NCBI GenBank assembly: GCA_965370045.1
Contig: CBDUSI010000166.1
Span: 1-7,104, forward strand
Source: CAZONU01 sp965370045
GTDB taxonomy: Bacteria; Planctomycetota; SZUA-567; JAKLDR01
Direction: 5' to 3'
Length of the DNA: 7,104 bases
Position numbers and translations under genes: made by a program. Positions 1 through 6,081 of the stretch are shown in pieces. The notes beneath the pieces were generated by a model that was given only the letters and a program-made list of their open reading frames with translations, ran no database searches and was not told where the DNA came from. Positions within the stretch are counted from its first letter, which is position 1, and each line of letters begins with the position of its first letter.

Positions 1-2619
1 TCATTCCTTGCGCCGCGAGATCAGTTCCAGCAGGCCCGGCACGAAGAAGATCGAGGCCAACAGCACGAACCCCATGCCGATGGCCACGGTAATTCCCAGG
101 GACTTCAGCCCCCAGTGGGGACAGGCCAGCAGTGAGAGGAAGCCAAAGATGGTAGTAAGCGAGCAGACCACCAGCGCCCGGCCGCTCTCAACCACCGCCG
201 CGCCCGCGTCGGCCCCCTCCTGGCGATAGCGGATTACCAGGTGCACCGCGTTGTCCACGCCGATGCCGATAAGCACGGGGAAGACGAGCATGTTGATGAA
301 GTTCAGGTGAAGACCGCTGACCTTCATGACCAGGAGCATGAGCGCGCCGCCGAGCAACACCGGACTGATCGCGGCCAGCACGTACACCGGCCTACGCAGG
401 ACGACCATGAGGGCCAGCAGCACCGTTCCCCCAACCAGCGATATCACGAAGAACAGGTCTCTGCGCACGCTGTCCTTCATCTCGTAGATCACCAGCATAT
501 AGCTGGTCATAGTTACCTCGCGGCCATCGATTCCGATCTCGCGCCCCAGTCGGGCATAGTCGTGACTCTTCAGCCCCTTCTCGCCGTGGCCCTGGATCAC
601 CGACAGCAGTGTGCGCGTCCGGTAGCCGGTTCCGTCGGCGCCTGGCGGACGGTAGACGTATCCGGCTATCTCCCTGACCGCAGCCAGCTCAGGGGCATTG
701 GAGTTCATCAGCCACTCCGGGTCAACCACCTTGCCGGCTTCAGCCCGCCTGGCCATCTCCCGGACGAGTTGACTGAATCGGCCCTTGCTGAATGCACCTG
801 GTCTGAAGCCGGCGGCTGCCGCGGCGCGGTCCAGCCTGTCCGGCAGCCCGCCAAGGTCGAGCCCTTTCACCAGACCCATGGACCTGCGCTGCGCGCTTGG
901 CGAGGGGACCAGGTCCAGGATGCCGCGCACAGATCGCACCAGAGCGCATGACCTGGCCCGGTCGCGCATCCGCGCGGTCCGCGCCAGCACTTCCTCGCTG
1001 GTCTTGCCTTGGACAACCACCGAGATTTCCCGGTAGTCCAGGTTGAAGGCCCTGGCCGCCCGCCGGTTGATCTCTCCGACCTTCTCAAGGTGATGAGGAG
1101 GGCCGAGCTTGCCGAGGTCGAGTTCGAACCAGACGCCCCACTGGGGATTGCCGGGGCGCGGGAACATGGCCGCCACGCTGACGGCCAGAGCCAGTAACCC
1201 CACGGCCAGCAGTGTTCGGGGACGCCGCCGGACCAGCCGCGCGACCGCGCCCAGTCCGAACGAGAAAGGCCGCGCGGCACGTGCGCTCCGTCCCCGCAGG
1301 CGGGAGAGCAGCACGAGCGCGGCCGGCAGTCCCAGCAAGAGGGCGAGAGCGGTCAGAGAGACCCCCAGAGCGGCCAGGCGGCCGAACTCCTTGAACCCAC
1401 GGAACGCCGTCAGGGTCATGCCCGTGAAGGCGATCACCGTGGTGAGCGCCCCGCAGAGGATGCCCTCCCCGGTAGTGGTTATGCTGCGTTCGGCGGCTTC
1501 CTCGGCGGTGCTGCCCGAGGCGCGTTCGGCAACGAAGCGGTTGTAGAGGTGCACCGCGTAGTCTATGCCCAGCCCGAGAAGCACGGCGGCGAAGGTGCCG
1601 CCGATCGCTGAGAGGCGGCCGCCGTATTCGGGCAGGCAGACCGGGACCAGGGCCAGGGTCCAGACCACGGGCACTGCCAGCGGGAGGCCGATGAAGATGA
1701 ATGCTGAGGGGCGCCGGTAGACAAGCGCAAAGAGAAGGAGGATTCCCAGAAAAGACGTCAACGCCGACTTCAGTATCCCGCCCGTGATCAGCTGGCCGCC
1801 TTCCCGCAGGCCGGCGTAGCTCCCTCCCGTGTGGGCGCTGATGCGCTTCCCGGTCTCAGGGTCATCGCCAAAGCATTTTGAGCGAGCCCGCTCGACGGCC
1901 TCGTTGGTGTGACGCAGAAGGCGCTCGGTGAACCCTCCCCTCTCGCCCTGGGCGGCGGGACAGGTGGGCTCTGCCCCCACCAGGAGCATCCTTCGGTCTC
2001 GCGAGACCAAGTATCCTTCACGATCAAGGGGTGAGGACGCACCGCCCGTTCGGCGGCCGATCACTTCGCGAAGCACCTCGTTGAGGCCCAGAGGGTCCAG
2101 AAGGACGCGGTCCTTCATTTCCGGGCTTACTCTGAGCAACTCACGGTTCCGTTGCATGGCCTCGGAGACGGCCTTATCGGTCATCCGTGCCGCGAGCAGT
2201 TGGCTGGTTTCCCCGTCGACATACAGGTGCGCGTGATCCAGCAGGAACCGGCCGAGCGGGAGCCTGCTCCGAGCCGAGCGCACCAGACCGGGGTCGGCGC
2301 GCAGTTCCTCGGCGATCAGGTCCGCGAAATGCTTGGCCTCGGGCAGGTCATCAGGGGTCTTGAGTTCGAGAAGGACGAAGTGCCGGTCGGTCACGCCGAA
2401 TTCTTCGGCGATGCGCTTATAGGCCTCGGCCCTGGGAAAACCAGCGGCCATGATCTTCAGCAGATCCTTCTCTACATTGTCAGGGTGAATCGTGCGGGCG
2501 GCGAATGGGATCGCCGCCAGTGTCAGGGCCAGGACTGCCGCCAAGACGGTGCCGGGCCGACGCGCGACTGTGCGCCCGATGAAGGCGAGGGGGCGCTGGA
2601 AAAGTCCGGTCTTGGACAC
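1..2619 (-). CDS. RND/MMPL-family lipid exporter, 12 TM
   Basis: This 872-residue inner-membrane pump of the RND superfamily (MMPL/HpnN-like branch) probably uses the proton gradient to move a lipid or other hydrophobic product. It has the two-fold RND layout. TM1 (about 24-40) is followed by a periplasmic domain (about 42-278) and TM2-6 (about 280-438). TM7 (about 467-484) is followed by a second periplasmic domain (about 488-718) and TM8-12 (about 720-862). The matching motifs GLGIDYAVHL (349-358, Asp353) and GIGVDNAVHL (785-794, Asp789) mark TM4 and TM10, where RND pumps carry proton-relay aspartates. The length suits MMPL/HpnN-like pumps and is shorter than the drug-efflux AcrB type. The start is GTG at 2617-2619, since an in-frame TGA lies shortly upstream with no other start between; GAAGG at 2632-2636 is a distant, weak ribosome site. 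It is the last visible operon gene, 63 bases after the radical SAM gene. The family is secure; the substrate is unknown, and the lipid idea rests on its neighbours. Confidence 0.93.
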   Translation of the reverse strand: MSKTGLFQRPLAFIGRTVARRPGTVLAAVLALTLAAIPFAARTIHPDNVEKDLLKIMAAGFPRAEAYKRIAEEFGVTDRHFVLLELKTPDDLPEAKHFADLIAEELRADPGLVRSARSRLPLGRFLLDHAHLYVDGETSQLLAARMTDKAVSEAMQRNRELLRVSPEMKDRVLLDPLGLNEVLREVIGRRTGGASSPLDREGYLVSRDRRMLLVGAEPTCPAAQGERGGFTERLLRHTNEAVERARSKCFGDDPETGKRISAHTGGSYAGLREGGQLITGGILKSALTSFLGILLLFALVYRRPSAFIFIGLPLAVPVVWTLALVPVCLPEYGGRLSAIGGTFAAVLLGLGIDYAVHLYNRFVAERASGSTAEEAAERSITTTGEGILCGALTTVIAFTGMTLTAFRGFKEFGRLAALGVSLTALALLLGLPAALVLLSRLRGRSARAARPFSFGLGAVARLVRRRPRTLLAVGLLALAVSVAAMFPRPGNPQWGVWFELDLGKLGPPHHLEKVGEINRRAARAFNLDYREISVVVQGKTSEEVLARTARMRDRARSCALVRSVRGILDLVPSPSAQRRSMGLVKGLDLGGLPDRLDRAAAAAGFRPGAFSKGRFSQLVREMARRAEAGKVVDPEWLMNSNAPELAAVREIAGYVYRPPGADGTGYRTRTLLSVIQGHGEKGLKSHDYARLGREIGIDGREVTMTSYMLVIYEMKDSVRRDLFFVISLVGGTVLLALMVVLRRPVYVLAAISPVLLGGALMLLVMKVSGLHLNFINMLVFPVLIGIGVDNAVHLVIRYRQEGADAGAAVVESGRALVVCSLTTIFGFLSLLACPHWGLKSLGITVAIGMGFVLLASIFFVPGLLELISRRKE

Positions 2620-2682
2620 GTCAGGCTCTAACCTTCAACTGCCGGGAGAGGCCACGGTGCCGGGCCGGCCGGCCTGGAGAGT
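2620..2682 (-). other. Radical SAM / exporter gene junction
   Basis: This 63-base spacer has no terminator with a T-run, so read-through into the exporter gene is likely. It carries a 12-bp GGCC-repeat palindrome (2663-2674) and a weak GAAGG ribosome-binding candidate (2632-2636), 12 bases before the GTG start. Confidence 0.5.
2663..2674. repeat. 12-bp GGCC-repeat palindrome in the junction before the exporter gene
   Basis: Three tandem GGCC tetranucleotides form a 12-bp perfect palindrome between the radical SAM stop and the exporter start. It is the same kind of sequence as the longer palindrome at 4840-4859. Confidence 0.6.
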
Positions 2683-4107
2683 CTACTTCCCGGCCGGCTC
2701 TTCTCCGCCGCCGCAGCCCGGGCAGGAGTCCGAGCAGTCCTTCTTGAGGTAGCCGGCGCGGATCAGCTCGGGGTTCTCGTCCAGGATCTTCTTGTAGATC
2801 CTGGCGTTTTCGCGAACCACGGGGGCCAGGTCCTGGATGATGCTCTCGGCGCCGTCGTGGGTGGGGAACATGCGGTGCTTCTTGACCAGCGCGGGGAGCA
2901 CGTCCACGTTGTCGATGAACGAGCACGGGAAGCGGTAGTCGGTGTCGAAGGGCATCATCGAGCGGGCGTCCTTGAAGACCGGGCCCTGGATGATGTCGAT
3001 GAGCTTCTTGTCGCGGATGTTGTCCTTGGCGAAGTGCACGAAGACGCAAGGCTCCAGGTTGCCGGCGTTGTTGACGTGGAAGTAGCGCTTACCCCAGGCG
3101 ATGCACCCGCTGGTGGCCTCGCCGTCGTTCCAGAAGTCGAAGGCGATGTAGGGGTACTTGCTGCGGAAGCGGTCCACGGCCTCGAAGCGCGCGACGCGCT
3201 GCTCGGCGGTGGGCACCAGTTCCATGTTGGGCTCCTTGCCGATGGGGATGTACTGGAAGAACCAGCCGAAGGTGGCTCCCACGTCGGCCATCTGCTGGCC
3301 GAACTCGTCGCTGGTGATGGCCTCGTGATTGAGGCGGGTGTGGGTCACCGAGAAGCCGAAGGGCACCCCGTGGTCGCGCAAGCGTTTCATGGAGTCGATA
3401 ATCTTCGAGTGGGCGCCCTCGCCGCGGCGGGCGTCGGTGGTCGTGGCGTTGCCCTCGATGCTGATAGCCGGGTAGGCGTTGCCCAACTCGGCGAACTTCT
3501 TGCAGAGCGCGTCGTCGAAGTTCATCCCGTGGGTGTAGATCTGGAAGAAGACGTCGTCGTGGTGCTCGAGGAGCTCAATGAGATGCGGCCAATAGGTGGG
3601 CTCGCCACCGGAGAGCACGATGAAGTAGATGCCCATGTCGCGCTTGCCCTGCTCGACGAGGTCGATGACCTCGTCCTTGGTGAGTTCGCCCTGGTCGCGG
3701 TACTCCCAGGCGTAGCAGCCGAAGCAGCGCAGGTTGCAGCGCATCGAGGGGCTGATCGTGAAGAAGAAGGGCGGCTCCTCGCCGTACTTCTTGCTGTACT
3801 TGTCGCGCACCTTGTCGCCGAGGTAGACGCTGTTGTAGAGCATGTTGACCGCCAGCTTGCGCTGGACCTCCGGCGCGTAGGTGGGCAGGCGCTTGCGGAA
3901 GGTGTTGAAGAGCATCTTGGCCGCGCCGTGCTTGCGGTCACGGACCTCGGGGGTGTTGTCCGGATGGTTCCAGATGCGGTCCAGGGCCATGTTCTGGAGC
4001 TTCTCGAAGAGCTTGTCCATCAGCTCGGGCTTCTTGGAGAGGGCCGGCAGCAACTTGCTCAGACCCTTGGCCGCCAGGAAAGACCCGATTCCCTTGAGAT
4101 TGAACAT
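2683..4107 (-). CDS. Radical SAM enzyme with twitch/SPASM-like C-terminal cluster region
   Basis: This 474-residue radical SAM enzyme would cleave S-adenosylmethionine with a [4Fe-4S] cluster to start radical chemistry; its substrate is unknown. Residues 1-115 look like a charged, mostly helical extension. The core begins at the cluster motif CNLRCFGC (Cys124, Cys128, Cys131), followed by the SAM-binding LSGGEP at 165-170. After the barrel, Cys335-X13-Gly-X4-Cys354 matches the first half of a SPASM/twitch auxiliary-cluster motif, and Cys395 may be a further ligand. The tail holds a second CX3CX2C set (Cys458, Cys462, Cys465). The ATG at 4105-4107 has a strong GGAGG at 4113-4117. The gene starts 11 bases after the acyltransferase stop, so the two are surely co-transcribed. 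Third codon positions are almost all G or C. No precursor-peptide gene is visible nearby, which argues against a peptide-maturation role, though not decisively. It lacks the look of the hopanoid enzyme HpnH. Confidence 0.92.
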   Translation of the reverse strand: MFNLKGIGSFLAAKGLSKLLPALSKKPELMDKLFEKLQNMALDRIWNHPDNTPEVRDRKHGAAKMLFNTFRKRLPTYAPEVQRKLAVNMLYNSVYLGDKVRDKYSKKYGEEPPFFFTISPSMRCNLRCFGCYAWEYRDQGELTKDEVIDLVEQGKRDMGIYFIVLSGGEPTYWPHLIELLEHHDDVFFQIYTHGMNFDDALCKKFAELGNAYPAISIEGNATTTDARRGEGAHSKIIDSMKRLRDHGVPFGFSVTHTRLNHEAITSDEFGQQMADVGATFGWFFQYIPIGKEPNMELVPTAEQRVARFEAVDRFRSKYPYIAFDFWNDGEATSGCIAWGKRYFHVNNAGNLEPCVFVHFAKDNIRDKKLIDIIQGPVFKDARSMMPFDTDYRFPCSFIDNVDVLPALVKKHRMFPTHDGAESIIQDLAPVVRENARIYKKILDENPELIRAGYLKKDCSDSCPGCGGGEEPAGK

Positions 4108-4112
4108 CAGTG

Positions 4113-4117
4113 CCTCC
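4113..4117 (-). promoter_or_regulatory. Shine-Dalgarno GGAGG of the radical SAM gene
   Basis: On the minus strand GGAGG is followed by a 5-base spacer and then ATG at 4107-4105. It lies in the short gap after the acyltransferase stop (4119-4121) and fixes the radical SAM start. Confidence 0.8.
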
Positions 4118-4118
4118 G

Positions 4119-4838
4119 TCAGTTGTTGCCAGCGCCGTCCAGAGAACGTCGCTTCAGGCGTTCCAGGGTTCTGGCTCCGTGCCTGTACTCCTGCCCCGAA
4201 AGCCGGGCTATCGTTCGCATGATGATTGTACTTACGCCCAGGAGAATATCAAGACTTTCCCGCTTTTCGGCCTTCGCGAAGGCCTCGCGGTAGCCGGAGA
4301 AATCCAGCGGCTCACCGAAATGCACGCTCACCGCCTTCCACCTGACCCCCGGCAGCTCTCCCCGGCGGGGGGCCACCTTCTGGGTGCCGACCAGGCCCAC
4401 CGGGCAGACCGGTGCGCCGGTCTGCAGGGCCAGGAGCGCCGCGCCGGGCCGGGCCTTGTGCATCTTCTCGAACGGCGAGGTGTGCGCCTCGGGAAAGAGG
4501 CCCACCACGCGGTCTTCGGCCAGCAGCCGGCGGCAGTCGGCCAGGGCCCGCTCGCCGCCCTCCCGGCTGGAGCTGTCCAGCACCACGCCCTGGTTGGTGC
4601 GCAGAATGAAGCCCATGAAGGGGTTCTCGAAGAGGTACTTGTAGCTGATGAAGTGCGTGTGGCGCACGGAGTTGTTGGTCACCGTGGCCAGCACCACCCC
4701 GTCGAACACGCTGAGGTGGTTGGCGGCCAGGACGCAGGGACCCGCCGCCGGGAAGCGCTCCACCCCGGTAACCTCGCGGATGAAGGGCCGGACCAGGAAG
4801 CCGGCCAGGCGGCTAGCTGTCCTTAGCGACGCTTTCAT
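4119..4838 (-). CDS. PlsC-type 1-acyl-glycerol-phosphate acyltransferase family protein
   Basis: This 239-residue LPLAT/PlsC-family enzyme would transfer an acyl chain from acyl-CoA or acyl-ACP to a lyso-lipid or similar acceptor at the inner membrane. Motif I is NHLSVFDG, with the catalytic HX4D pair His41 and Asp46. Motif II lies around 80-93 (RTNQGVVLDSSSRE). Motif III is FPEAHTSP (115-122) in place of the usual FPEGTRSP, and motif IV is around 143-152 (PVCPVGLVGT). An in-frame GTG at 4895 would add 19 Arg-rich residues with no family likeness, all inside the hydrolase gene, so I prefer the ATG at 4836-4838, which gives a normal family start (MKASLRTASRLAGF). That ATG overlaps the hydrolase gene by 26 bases and has no clear Shine-Dalgarno, which suggests translational coupling. 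The family is secure. The acceptor is unknown and may not be a standard lysophosphatidate, given the altered motif III. Confidence 0.9.
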   Translation of the reverse strand: MKASLRTASRLAGFLVRPFIREVTGVERFPAAGPCVLAANHLSVFDGVVLATVTNNSVRHTHFISYKYLFENPFMGFILRTNQGVVLDSSSREGGERALADCRRLLAEDRVVGLFPEAHTSPFEKMHKARPGAALLALQTGAPVCPVGLVGTQKVAPRRGELPGVRWKAVSVHFGEPLDFSGYREAFAKAEKRESLDILLGVSTIIMRTIARLSGQEYRHGARTLERLKRRSLDGAGNN

Positions 4839-5802
4839 ACGCCGGCCGGCCGGCCGGCGCCGACCTTCCCTCGACCAGGAACCGGCGCAGCTCACGGCGG
4901 AGCACCTCGCGCTCCTCGCCGGATCCGTGCATTACCCCGTGGCGGGTGCGGTGCAGCCAGACCAGCCGCCGCCAGGAGGAGCCCAGCTGCCGGAAGATCT
5001 GCCGGGCGCCGCGCGGACGGGCGGCGATGTCTCGCCGGGAGTGGATGATCAGCGCTGGGGCGGTGACGCTCCTGAGGTGCTTCTGCACTTCCCAGGAGAG
5101 CTCCACCAGCGCCCAGAGGGCGTCCAGCGGTACCCGCTTGTAGATCATGTAGTCGGGGCCGTCGGCGGTCTCCGGCAGGCGCTTGGGGAAGGCCCGGCTG
5201 TGCGGGGCGATGTAGCGCATGACCCGCAGCATATTGTAAAGCGGCAGCCGCTCGCTGAACCAGTAGAGCGGCGTGGAGATCAGCACCAGCTTGTCCACCG
5301 GGAACTCGGCGGCCAGGCGCAGGCCCAGCGCCGCGCCCAGCGAGAAACCCATCACGTAGACCTCGCTGTGGCGCTCCTTGAGGCGCTTGTACTCGGCCAC
5401 CACGTAGTCGTACCACTCGCGCCAGCCGATGTAGTAGAGGTTGGAGTGATGGGTCCCGTGGCCGGGGAGCAGCGGGGCGTAGACCTTGAGTCCCTCGCCG
5501 GCCAGGAACTCCCCCAGGCTGCGGAGCTGCGCGGGGCTGCCGGCGATGCCGTGGATCAGCAGCACGGCCCGGTCGCCCTCCCCCATTTCGAAGGGCCCGC
5601 AGCCCTTGAGAACCTCGCCCAGGCGGGGCAGATCGGCCTTGCTGCCGGGCTTGCGCAGCCCGAAGTTGAACTCCAGCAGCCAGGCAAAAAAGAGCGTCAC
5701 GGCGCCCGCTACGGCGCCGATGACGAGCACGGCTATCAGACCAGCACTCACCCCGGGAGCACCCTCCACCGGTTGGGGAGGCCACGGGCCTGCCCCTATC
5801 AT
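4813..5802 (-). CDS. Membrane-anchored alpha/beta hydrolase (carboxylesterase/monoacylglycerol lipase type)
   Basis: This alpha/beta-hydrolase (329 residues from the first ATG) likely cleaves carboxyl esters, perhaps of acylglycerols or lyso-lipids. A hydrophobic segment (about 21-44) should anchor it to the membrane. The fold is shown by the oxyanion-loop motif LLIHGIAGSP (81-90), LLPGHG (111-116), the nucleophile elbow GFSLG (152-156, Ser154), the likely acid Asp258 in SRRDIAAR and the likely His288 near the end of the fold. The closest family type is the Est30/monoacylglycerol-lipase group. It is the first gene of the operon and overlaps the acyltransferase start. The ATG at 5802 has no Shine-Dalgarno and falls in a promoter-proximal repeat. 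A GTG at 5749-5751 (residue 18) has GGAGG 11 bases upstream and would start the protein directly before the anchor helix, giving 312 residues; this is a serious alternative start. The fold and triad are clear; the substrate is not. Confidence 0.9.
   Translation of the reverse strand: MIGAGPWPPQPVEGAPGVSAGLIAVLVIGAVAGAVTLFFAWLLEFNFGLRKPGSKADLPRLGEVLKGCGPFEMGEGDRAVLLIHGIAGSPAQLRSLGEFLAGEGLKVYAPLLPGHGTHHSNLYYIGWREWYDYVVAEYKRLKERHSEVYVMGFSLGAALGLRLAAEFPVDKLVLISTPLYWFSERLPLYNMLRVMRYIAPHSRAFPKRLPETADGPDYMIYKRVPLDALWALVELSWEVQKHLRSVTAPALIIHSRRDIAARPRGARQIFRQLGSSWRRLVWLHRTRHGVMHGSGEEREVLRRELRRFLVEGRSAPAGRPAYESVAKDS
4840..4859 (-). repeat. 20-bp perfect palindrome of GGCC repeats before the acyltransferase start
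   Basis: The run of alternating GGCC/CCGG reads identically on both strands over 20 bases. It lies inside the 3' end of the hydrolase gene and ends one base before the acyltransferase ATG (4838), where a ribosome-binding site would be expected. In mRNA it could fold into a very stable GC stem, or it may simply be a low-complexity GC run in an Ala/Gly/Pro/Arg-coding tail. Confidence 0.75.
5763..5767 (-). promoter_or_regulatory. Possible Shine-Dalgarno GGAGG for an alternative hydrolase start
   Basis: On the minus strand GGAGG lies 11 bases before the GTG at 5751-5749. The spacing is somewhat long, but it is the only good ribosome-binding match near the gene's 5' end, whereas the ATG at 5802 has none. 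Confidence 0.4.
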
Positions 5803-5839
5803 GACAGATTCAGGGACCAGTCGTCCCCTATGACAGATT
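5793..5839. repeat. Direct repeat CCCCTAT(CA)TGACAGATT, two copies
   Basis: One copy lies at 5793-5810 and the other at 5825-5839. They share CCCCTAT and TGACAGATT, and one has a two-base insertion. The ATGACAGATT cores (5801-5810 and 5830-5839) are 29 bases apart. One copy covers the candidate transcription start and the other covers the ATG at 5802. They may be regulator half-sites or a local duplication. Confidence 0.55.
5813..5827 (-). other. Small hairpin in the operon leader
   Basis: GGGAC (5813-5817) and GTCCC (5823-5827) enclose a 5-base loop, between the two direct repeats. The stem is only 5 bp, so it may be chance. Confidence 0.3.
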
Positions 5840-5847
5840 ACGGACGG

Positions 5848-5876
5848 ATTGTAGGGAATCTGTATTCAAAGGTCAA
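5848..5876 (-). promoter_or_regulatory. Sigma70-type promoter of the hydrolase-acyltransferase-SAM-exporter operon
   Basis: On the minus strand the -35 box TTGACC (5876-5871) and the -10 box TACAAT (5853-5848) are separated by exactly 17 bases. Each box differs from consensus by one base. Transcription would begin near 5840-5842. This leaves a leader of about 40 bases to the ATG at 5802, or about 90 bases to the GTG at 5751. It is the best promoter match I found in the window, and it sits where the operon needs one. Confidence 0.7.
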
Positions 5877-5895
5877 GAGAGGAAGGAAGACCTTT
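5868..5895. promoter_or_regulatory. Inverted repeat AAAGGTC-N14-GACCTTT over the -35 box
   Basis: The two perfect 7-bp arms lie at 5868-5874 and 5889-5895. Their centres are 21 bases apart, about two turns of the helix, as expected for a dimeric regulator. The arm at 5868-5874 shares four bases with the -35 hexamer. A regulator bound here would block or alter polymerase binding. The regulator is unknown. Confidence 0.4.
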
Positions 5896-6059
5896 CGGGG
5901 TCGCGCCAGCAATGGCACTTAAGATGCTGTTACGCAGCGATATGCATCAGAGGCTTTGCGGCCGGTACCTTGCATGTCCCCTTGCTCGTCCGCCGGAATC
6001 CGTCCAAGGCCCGCCCTACGGCTTACTCTCCGGCCAGCACCGCCAGACCCCGCTTTGCC

Positions 6060-6081
6060 GGGCCGAAGCGGCATTCGGCCC
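6060..6081 (-). terminator. Terminator-like hairpin after the FKBP gene, without a T-run
   Basis: A perfect 8-bp stem, GGGCCGAA (6060-6067) with TTCGGCCC (6074-6081), encloses a 6-base loop. It lies 57 bases beyond the FKBP stop. No T-run follows on the minus strand, so it is not a standard intrinsic terminator. It could still protect the 3' end, or be a chance palindrome in coding-like DNA. Confidence 0.3.

Noticed and set aside
241..951. A 236-codon plus-strand ORF opposite the exporter
   Set aside because: It is His/Gln/Asp-rich with no domain, and it shadows well-defined membrane and periplasmic segments of the exporter.
2683..4107. Identity as the hopanoid radical SAM enzyme HpnH
   Set aside because: The cluster-motif context (CFGCYAWEY), the length of 474 residues and the C-terminal cysteines do not match HpnH, and no hopanoid synthesis gene is present.
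2857..4293. A 478-codon plus-strand ORF opposite the radical SAM gene
   Set aside because: It is rich in Val, Glu, Leu, Gly and Ala without domain motifs, and its openness follows from the codon bias of the sense gene, which has clear catalytic motifs.
4839..4895. N-terminal extension of the acyltransferase from a GTG at 4895
   Set aside because: The extra 19 residues are Arg-rich with no family likeness and lie wholly in the hydrolase gene. The ATG at 4838 gives the usual family N-terminus.
4648..5922. A 424-codon plus-strand ORF opposite the hydrolase
   Set aside because: It has no recognisable domain and low-complexity composition. The minus strand carries a complete catalytic triad protein.
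5919..5975. An 18-residue minus-strand mini-ORF (starts MQGTGRKAS) that could be a leader peptide
   Set aside because: The AAGGGG before it is only about 2 bases from the ATG. It lies upstream of the operon promoter, and there is no run of regulatory codons.
5842..6005. A 9-bp inverted repeat, GGACGGATT at 5842-5850 with AATCCGTCC at 5997-6005
   Set aside because: With 146 bases between the arms, a match of this length is not far from chance in a 335-base gap.
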